From NCBI RefSeq assembly GCF_026262505.1, contig NC_067208.1, positions 4,225,962 through 4,289,961 on the forward strand: DNA of 64,000 bases, given 5' to 3'. Positions 59,556-64,000 of the stretch are shown here, piece by piece. The stretch's first letter is position 1; every line of letters begins with the position of its first letter. The position numbers were made by a program, and so were the translations under genes. The stretch comes from Trichomonas vaginalis G3 (Eukaryota; Parabasalia; Trichomonadida; Trichomonadidae). The notes beneath the pieces are model-generated. The model made no database searches, was not told where the DNA came from, and saw nothing but the letters and a program-made list of their open reading frames with translations.

Positions 59556-60530
59556 TTAATAGTGTATTAAAGGAATATGGATAATGCATGAAGGCTCCGG
59601 ATTATTTAAAATGGTAATCCTGATACAGCCCATTCCTTTGTTGCCAATGCCATAAGAATCTGGCGCGTAATAGAGAGGCATTGTAGTGTTACCTCTATAT
59701 ATCGTTGGCTGCAAAAAAGAGATGCCAGTGTAATGTATTGAACTGTTATTTGGATTGGGATTTTCATATACAGAACTATTCAGAGCAATACATCCGTCAT
59801 ATCCTGACACAAATGAGCTCCCTCCTCCACCAGCGCCGGCATGATCCAACGAAGCCCCACTCCAATATCCATTCCCTGCAATACTTCCATTATCAGATAA
59901 GTTAACTCGCAAAGAAATTCCAAAAGATCCATCAACGCCCTTAAAATTTTTGCCTTGCATATTGTTATTCTTCAAAGCAATTCCACCTCTAAGTTGAGTG
60001 CCTCCTGTTGAAAATATGGCCGGGCAGATAATTCCATCATTTTGACAATCTGATCGCCCTGCTCCTCCTTCAAGTCCTCCACCACTTCCTCCTATAGATC
60101 CAAGTCATTCTGCACTTCCTCCACTCCCAGCAACCAAAATTCGTGACCGAAGAGAAAGCGCATCAAACCATTCAAAAATTGAACTGACATTCAATCTAAT
60201 ATCGGTTGAAGCCCCGCCATAAATACCGTAATTTGGAGGGTACAACATTGAGTTAAATGTTGAAATGGATCCAACAAAGAGATAAAGTGTAAGACTCTCG
60301 TTGATATTTAAAATTCCAGACGAATATCCTCCAAAACCAGGAAGACCAAACTCCCATTTTCCTGATGATCCCCAAGCTTCAAATTTGTATGTTCCTTTCG
60401 AAAACTCAACTGTATAAGGACTGCAATTTCCAAAAGAATCGGCGCAAGGATACCCAAAGATATACTGATTGCGGCGAACAGTGACATTCAAGTTACCGTA
60501 ATACTCGTTTGATAATCTATAATAAATCAT
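59556..60530 (-). pseudogene. Glycine-rich surface-type protein, interrupted by one TGA
   Basis: A single reading frame of 324 codons with one internal stop (TGA at 60105-60107). The first part has YTVEFSKGTYKFEAWGSSG and GGYSSGIL. The part after the stop reads LGSIGGSGGGLEGGAG and later AGAGGGGSSFVSGYDGC, ending in CIRITIL. This order (an entry strand FxxGxYxxExWGA(S), glycine loops, GGGGSSF.SG..GC) is that of the glycine-rich domain family abundant in trichomonads and related to the extracellular glycine-rich domain of ALK/LTK. No signal peptide is seen at the start. The stop follows GSGGSAE, where a Trp codon (TGG) one base away would fit. It may be a disabled copy or a base-call error. 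TCAAT lies 8 nt before the ATG. Confidence 0.75.
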
Positions 60531-60930
60531 AAGCTATTGAACCACAAGGTTTAAAACATTTGTGGGTTATATCACATTTTCATAAAATATTCTCTATAAA
60601 TATCTATAAACTACACTTGTTCATTTTCTTTTTAGAGTTAATATTAAATTTTTCACATTTCGATATCAGAGATTAGTTTCAATGAAATACTGGCTAATCT
60701 TACCATTGCTATTTCAAATCGTGCTTCAATGTACAAAGGAAGTGGCACTAGGCTAAGAATTTTTGTATAATTTCAATACTATAGGAAATTTCAGATAAAC
60801 CTTTATAGATATCGAAATATGAGCACTTAAGCTATCCTAATGATTAAGAGCTAACTGAAATCTTGATTTCCATTTTGCCAAAAAGTGCAAAATATTAATC
60901 AAAAGAACTTAAAATGAAAAATTTCGTAAA
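60531..60930. other. Intergenic region before tRNA-Cys
   Basis: 400 bp, AT-rich, without recognised features. Confidence 0.5.
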
Positions 60931-61002
60931 GGGGTAGTAGCTCAAAGGAAGAGCATGGGATTGCAGATCCCCGGGTTGTTGGTTCGAATCCAGCTTGCCC
61001 CT
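60931..61002 (+). tRNA. tRNA-Cys (anticodon GCA)
   Basis: The 72-nt gene folds into a full cloverleaf: acceptor GGGGTAG with TTGCCCC (including G-U pairs), D arm GCTC-AAAGGAA-GAGC, anticodon loop TTGCAGA giving GCA, T arm GTTGG-TTCGAAT-CCAGC. The discriminator base is U73, as in tRNA-Cys generally. One mismatch occurs at the top of the anticodon stem (T27-C43). There is no intron and no encoded CCA. Internal A and B boxes (TAGCTCAAAGG and GGTTCGAATCC) are intact. A T-rich tract follows directly and can serve as Pol III terminator. Confidence 0.93.
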
Positions 61003-61010
61003 ATAATTTC

Positions 61011-61027
61011 TTTTTCTTTTTTTTTTT
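61011..61027 (+). terminator. Pol III terminator T-tract after tRNA-Cys
   Basis: Five T, one C, then eleven T (61017-61027), beginning 9 nt after the tRNA 3' end. The last T is also the first base of the Pol II initiator of the next gene. Confidence 0.75.
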
Positions 61028-61031
61028 CATT
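61027..61031 (+). promoter_or_regulatory. Initiator element (TCATT) of the TRIC-like gene
   Basis: TCA(+1)TT with +1 A at 61029, 19 nt before the ATG at 61048 and only 27 nt downstream of the tRNA-Cys 3' end. Confidence 0.65.
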
Positions 61032-61047
61032 GTATTTATTTCAAATT

Positions 61048-61878
61048 ATGACTGACGAAATCAATTCTACATTAGCGTCTGGTACAATGAACGAAATTGT
61101 CGACAGCATACTCGATGTTATCTATTATACCGAGTGCGTATTCAATTGGACGCTGATTCAATCAATTTATGTCTGCGTTTATCTCAGAAAAACAACAACA
61201 AGTCAAGGAATGACATGGTACAGAAGTTTTATTACAGGATTTTTATTGGTATTCTTTCCTCGCATTTTGTACAGCTCTTTAAATAACGTAAATGCCGACG
61301 AGTATTCTTATTTTGATTATTTATCTATTTTCACTCCAGTGTGGTTATCTGTTAACCTGTTTCCATTTGATTTTGTTTTCCGTATACTTAATATAAAAAC
61401 ATTTCAAACTGTACTAACAATTCTACAATCTCATACAGAAGGACTAGTATTTTTAAATAATATGTATTTAGTATCACAGGTAAAAAACAAAGTTGAACAT
61501 CAAATATTAATAATAATTTTAGTTACTTTAGCTCCTGTAATGATACAAGGACTTGATTTTATCCTATCAGGGGATAATCGTATTTTGATGACACCAATAG
61601 CTTATTTAAAAAGAGTATTATTTTTACAAATATTATCTGTTTGCTTGGTAACTCCGGCATTAATTTGGGAAGAACCACCTATTGATTTAGTTAATGTGCT
61701 ATATGTTTTACCTATTCTTCTTGATATTCTCAGAATTATTGACTTAATTCACTTTGATTTCAACAATTACATGTTTATCGACTATATTTTCTCTAGACTT
61801 GGCGATAGCTCTCCTAAATATATTCCTCGTTTGGTCAAAAAATCAAATAATCAAAATGTTATTTCTACGGACTTTTAA
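61048..61878 (+). CDS. Multi-span membrane protein, possibly TRIC-type cation channel (276 aa)
   Basis: About seven hydrophobic segments between residues ~25 and ~235, with a polar N-terminus and a Lys/Asn-rich C-terminal tail. The segment PVWLSVNLFPFDFVFRILNI resembles the W-x-x-x-x-x-x-P-x-D-x-x-(Y/F)-(R/K) motif of trimeric intracellular cation (TRIC/TMEM38) channels. A later stretch (IQGLDFILSGDNRILMTPIAYLKRVLFLQIL) would correspond to the second repeat with its Gly-rich kink and conserved Lys. TRIC channels balance charge during calcium release from the endoplasmic reticulum; this role is only inferred. The frame is open back into the tRNA at 60955, but the ATG at 61048 is chosen because the initiator lies between. 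Confidence 0.6.
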   Translation: MTDEINSTLASGTMNEIVDSILDVIYYTECVFNWTLIQSIYVCVYLRKTTTSQGMTWYRSFITGFLLVFFPRILYSSLNNVNADEYSYFDYLSIFTPVWLSVNLFPFDFVFRILNIKTFQTVLTILQSHTEGLVFLNNMYLVSQVKNKVEHQILIIILVTLAPVMIQGLDFILSGDNRILMTPIAYLKRVLFLQILSVCLVTPALIWEEPPIDLVNVLYVLPILLDILRIIDLIHFDFNNYMFIDYIFSRLGDSSPKYIPRLVKKSNNQNVISTDF

Positions 61879-62274
61879 TTTCGATTAACCTTAAGCTTGT
61901 TTTAATCATTTTTGTTAAATCGAAATAGTAAATGTTTTGATATATTAACGTTTATCAATTTTTTTTTTTACAAATGAAGCTGCTTTGTCAGAGTTATCTT
62001 TATCATTAAATAGTGCTTCATGTACTGTATATTATCAATTTAAATGACATGATTTTAAAAATTTAATATTAAAGTGTGATTTTGTATAAATTTGATATAA
62101 AAATCCATTAATGTTATTTAACTCAAATGTAATCTTAAAACATCAAGTTCAAAATCAAACTTTTTATTTTCAGGATGAATTTGACACAATAATTGCACAA
62201 TTGGATAGATCTAATTGGAAATTTAAGAAGCTACAGAACTAATGTAAGCACGAATCTAGTGGATTTTAAACATG
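61879..62274. other. Intergenic region
   Basis: 396 bp of AT-rich sequence between the TRIC-like gene and the inserted element at 62286. No features seen. Confidence 0.5.
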
Positions 62275-62285
62275 GATAAGAATTG
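62275..62285 (+). repeat. Left 11-bp target-type direct repeat (GATAAGAATTG)
   Basis: GATAAGAATTG lies immediately outside the left inverted terminus and is repeated exactly at 63085-63095. MULE duplications are typically 8-11 bp. Confidence 0.8.
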
Positions 62286-62439
62286 AGTAGGGGTAATTTT
62301 AGCTAAAAGTGACACGCCTGTAAAAACTGACACACCCGTGAAGGGTGTGATTACCGATCGGTAATTTCGACAGTTTAGAATTTAAAATTTTTTATGGAAC
62401 TGTTGCGAGTTTCATAAAGAATTTAAGGAATATAAGCAA

Positions 62440-62562
62440 AGATTTGAATCAAAATCTTAGACCTAAGCCGCTCGATTCGCTCGCGGCTTCCGCGAATTAC
62501 AGATCAGCAAAGATTTGAATCAAAATCTTCGAACTAAGCCGATCGCTTCGCTCGCGGCTTTC
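62440..62562 (+). repeat. Tandem repeat with GC-rich hairpin, two copies
   Basis: The phrase GCAAAGATTTGAATCAAAAT occurs at about 62438 and 62506. Each copy ends in TAAGCCG..CGCTCGCGGCTT, an inverted GC-rich repeat related to those at 21238-21475 in the MULE. Confidence 0.8.
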
Positions 62563-62660
62563 TTTATTATTTTAAATTTGCATATTTCCATCAAAAGTTC
62601 ATAAGGTAAAAAATTTCGTTTATTTTTACTAAGAAAAAAAAGGTTTTTGATAATAAATTA

Positions 62661-62896
62661 TTTTATTTCGAAAAAGTAGCAATAATCGTAAAAGGGTATT
62701 GATAGGCTTGCTAAAGTAACTAATTTTAACTGTCAAATACTTTTGTATTTTGAAGTAAATTAGTATAAATTTGTTTTTACTTTTATTTCGAAAAAGTAGC
62801 AATAATCGTAAAAGGGTATTGATAGGCTTGCTAAAGTAACTAATTTTAGCTGTCAAATACTTTTGTATTTTGAAGTAAATTAGTATAAATTTGATA
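62661..62896 (+). repeat. Tandem repeat, 120-bp unit, two copies
   Basis: TTTTATTTCGAAAAAGTAGC begins at 62661 and 62781, exactly 120 bp apart. The two copies differ at only one or two positions through the shared part ending TTAGTATAAATTTG. The open frame seen across them on the minus strand is an artefact of the repeat. Confidence 0.88.
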
Positions 62897-63084
62897 TTAT
62901 TTTAACTCCCTTTGAAAACCTCAATTTTCCATACAGAGGGAACGGGAATAGCATCCAATATTCCCTGAGAATGGTTGCGCATTCTCAGTTCCCTCTATAT
63001 TTCGAACGAAGCTCTCATCGGTCTTTTTTTTTAATACTAAACGTTTTTTTCCCCTGTCACTTTTAGCTAAAATTTGGGTTTGCC

Positions 63085-63095
63085 GATAAGAATTG
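63085..63095 (+). repeat. Right 11-bp target-type direct repeat (GATAAGAATTG)
   Basis: Exact copy of 62275-62285 immediately outside the right terminus; it lies only 22 bp before the first initiator of the next gene. Confidence 0.8.
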
Positions 63096-63106
63096 TTATA
63101 TTATTG

Positions 63107-63120
63107 TCACTTTTTTCACA
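63107..63120 (+). promoter_or_regulatory. Two initiator matches (TCACT and TCACA) of the ankyrin-type gene
   Basis: TCACT at 63107-63111 and TCACA at 63116-63120; the second has +1 A at 63118, 35 nt before the ATG at 63153. Both fit the trichomonad consensus. Confidence 0.5.
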
Positions 63121-63152
63121 AAAAAGAAACACAACCAAAACTTTTGGAAAGC

Positions 63153-64000
63153 ATGTTAAACTCTGAGCAATCTAAAAATGAAATTGGATGTGATTTTGGT
63201 AGCATTAAGCCAATTGAAGTATTTGAATACCCTAATCGAGTATCAAAAATGATTTGGAGTGTCAATTCCAATAATATTTTACAAGTATCTTCGCAAATTA
63301 TAGAATTCATTACAAACAAAAAAATATCTATCCAAATGTCACTTTATTTGATTGATGTTATTTCACAAATTCGTGTTAAAGATATTAAATTATTATCAGA
63401 ACTTTACCAAAAGATATTAAACGAATTCTCATGTATCATCAAACCAGAAAATGAGAAATTAGCAATGTTATTATATTGCAAATGCTCCGAATTTGAATAT
63501 CCAATAGAATCTCCATTATACTATATTTTATGTGATAAAGTTGATGAACTTAAATCTAAATTCCCAAATCTTGATATTAATAAAAGAATTAAAGATATCA
63601 CACCACTTGACTGCGCAATTAAATACGGATCAGAATTGTGTTTCAATTACTTGAAAAATTTAGGAGCTGAATACACCGATAACTCCGAAAAATATGCTGT
63701 TCAAGGCGGAAATAATAGCATTTTTATGCAAATGATAGAAGAAGGTAAATCATTTGGTGACATGATTAATACAGCATTGGATTATCGAAACTATGAAATT
63801 GCTGAGTACCTTAAATCAAATTTAGGACAATTTCCTAATTCAATAACCGAATGTATGCATTTCGGAAATTTTGATGTTGCATCTTATTTAATTACTAATG
63901 GAGAAGATATTAACAAACTTTATAATCTTTTTATTTTCATTATTATCATTGTTTTATATAATTCTATTTCTACTCATATTTATCATCGTTTTATTCAATT
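63153..64000 (+). CDS. Ankyrin/DUF3447-type protein, partial (runs off the window)
   Basis: An open frame of at least 282 codons that continues past the end of the window. The first ~120 residues form the helical leader typical of the huge trichomonad ankyrin family (DUF3447-type), then ankyrin-like repeats: ITPLDCAIKYGSELCFNYLKNLGAEY, YAVQGGNNSIFMQMIEEGKSF, INTALDYRNYEIAEYLK and MHFGNFDVASYLITNGEDIN. Directly after GEDIN, where the next repeat (normally a TPLH-type start) would be expected, the frame turns into a very hydrophobic stretch (LYNLFIFIIIIVLYNSIS). That could be a membrane anchor or a frame slip. Function unknown; ankyrin repeats bind partner proteins. Start chosen at the first ATG after two initiator matches. 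Confidence 0.75.
   Translation, partial: MLNSEQSKNEIGCDFGSIKPIEVFEYPNRVSKMIWSVNSNNILQVSSQIIEFITNKKISIQMSLYLIDVISQIRVKDIKLLSELYQKILNEFSCIIKPENEKLAMLLYCKCSEFEYPIESPLYYILCDKVDELKSKFPNLDINKRIKDITPLDCAIKYGSELCFNYLKNLGAEYTDNSEKYAVQGGNNSIFMQMIEEGKSFGDMINTALDYRNYEIAEYLKSNLGQFPNSITECMHFGNFDVASYLITNGEDINKLYNLFIFIIIIVLYNSISTHIYHRFIQ

Larger units (their letters stand above)
62286..63084. mobile_element. Non-autonomous inverted-repeat element, 799 bp, MULE-like
   Basis: Inverted termini share AATTTTAGCTAAAAGTGACA (left from 62295; right, complement ending 63076), with a weakly matching ~9-bp outermost stretch. Eleven-base direct repeats flank it. There is no coding capacity. Inside are, from left to right, a CACACCC..GGGTGTG hairpin, the perfect 16-bp palindrome ATTACCGATCGGTAAT (62350-62365), two GC-rich hairpin repeats, two copies of a 120-bp unit, and a TTCCCTCTAT / ACAGAGGGAA inverted pair. 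It is parasitic on a transposase made elsewhere. Its termini differ from those at 18591 and 23097. Confidence 0.82.

Noticed and set aside
62629-62856. 75-codon minus-strand frame with an internally repeated peptide
   Set aside because: It merely translates the two 120-bp tandem copies inside the 799-bp element.

Overview
The window looks like a nuclear contig of the parabasalid parasite Trichomonas vaginalis. The main evidence is a triosephosphate isomerase that reads as the trichomonad enzyme. Supporting it are: single-exon genes in AT-rich spacers; initiator elements of the form TCA(C/T)(A/T) 5-35 nt before many start codons; Pmp-like and BspA-like surface proteins; an apparent initiator-binding-domain protein; a Mutator-like (MULE) transposon; an ankyrin/DUF3447-type gene; and a flagellar dynein heavy chain. 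The species name is an inference from recognised sequences; no search was run.

Layout. 1-11.4 kb is a dense housekeeping stretch: a small unknown protein, the NatA catalytic subunit Naa10, a UBL-UBA-SANT-type protein divergent from a coiled-coil protein with endocytic-type acidic motifs, Mon1 divergent (32 bp) from a SNARE-like tail-anchored protein, and triosephosphate isomerase. 11.5-17.2 kb is a giant Ser/Thr-rich Pmp-like surface protein whose reading frame has no start codon at its true 5' end. 17.8-24.6 kb holds an R2R3 Myb gene, an apparently intact MULE of about 3.07 kb, a divergent histone H4 pseudogene/H3 variant pair, and a non-autonomous MULE-like element of 1,445 bp with a perfect 9-bp target duplication. 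24.6-40 kb carries a membrane/coiled-coil protein, a second Pmp-like protein, an initiator-binding-domain protein, a small 92-residue gene, a Furry/Tao3-like giant scaffold and a beta-helix surface protein. 40.5-54 kb is one intact 4,493-residue outer-arm-type axonemal dynein heavy chain. 54-60.5 kb is a duplicated alpha/beta-hydrolase gene bracketing a broken BspA-like gene, then a glycine-rich gene interrupted by one stop. The last 3.5 kb has a tRNA-Cys(GCA), a TRIC-channel-like membrane protein, a second non-autonomous element (799 bp, 11-bp direct repeats) and the start of an ankyrin-type gene cut by the window edge.

Together the genes mix vesicle traffic (Mon1, SNARE-like, DxF-motif coiled coil, reticulon-like), surface display (three Pmp/beta-helix proteins, BspA-like, glycine-rich) and transcription (Myb, initiator-binding protein, histones). 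The two Pmp-like proteins share a cytoplasmic tail signature (NPL[WF] followed by a DDPF/DFEE block), which suggests common sorting. The most notable new material is: the three transposable elements, each with its own GC-rich hairpin-bearing sequence; the mirrored TTGGCGG motifs in the H3/H4 promoter; the recent 192-bp sequence homogenisation between the hydrolase copies; and the overlap of a Pol III terminator tract with a Pol II initiator after the tRNA gene.
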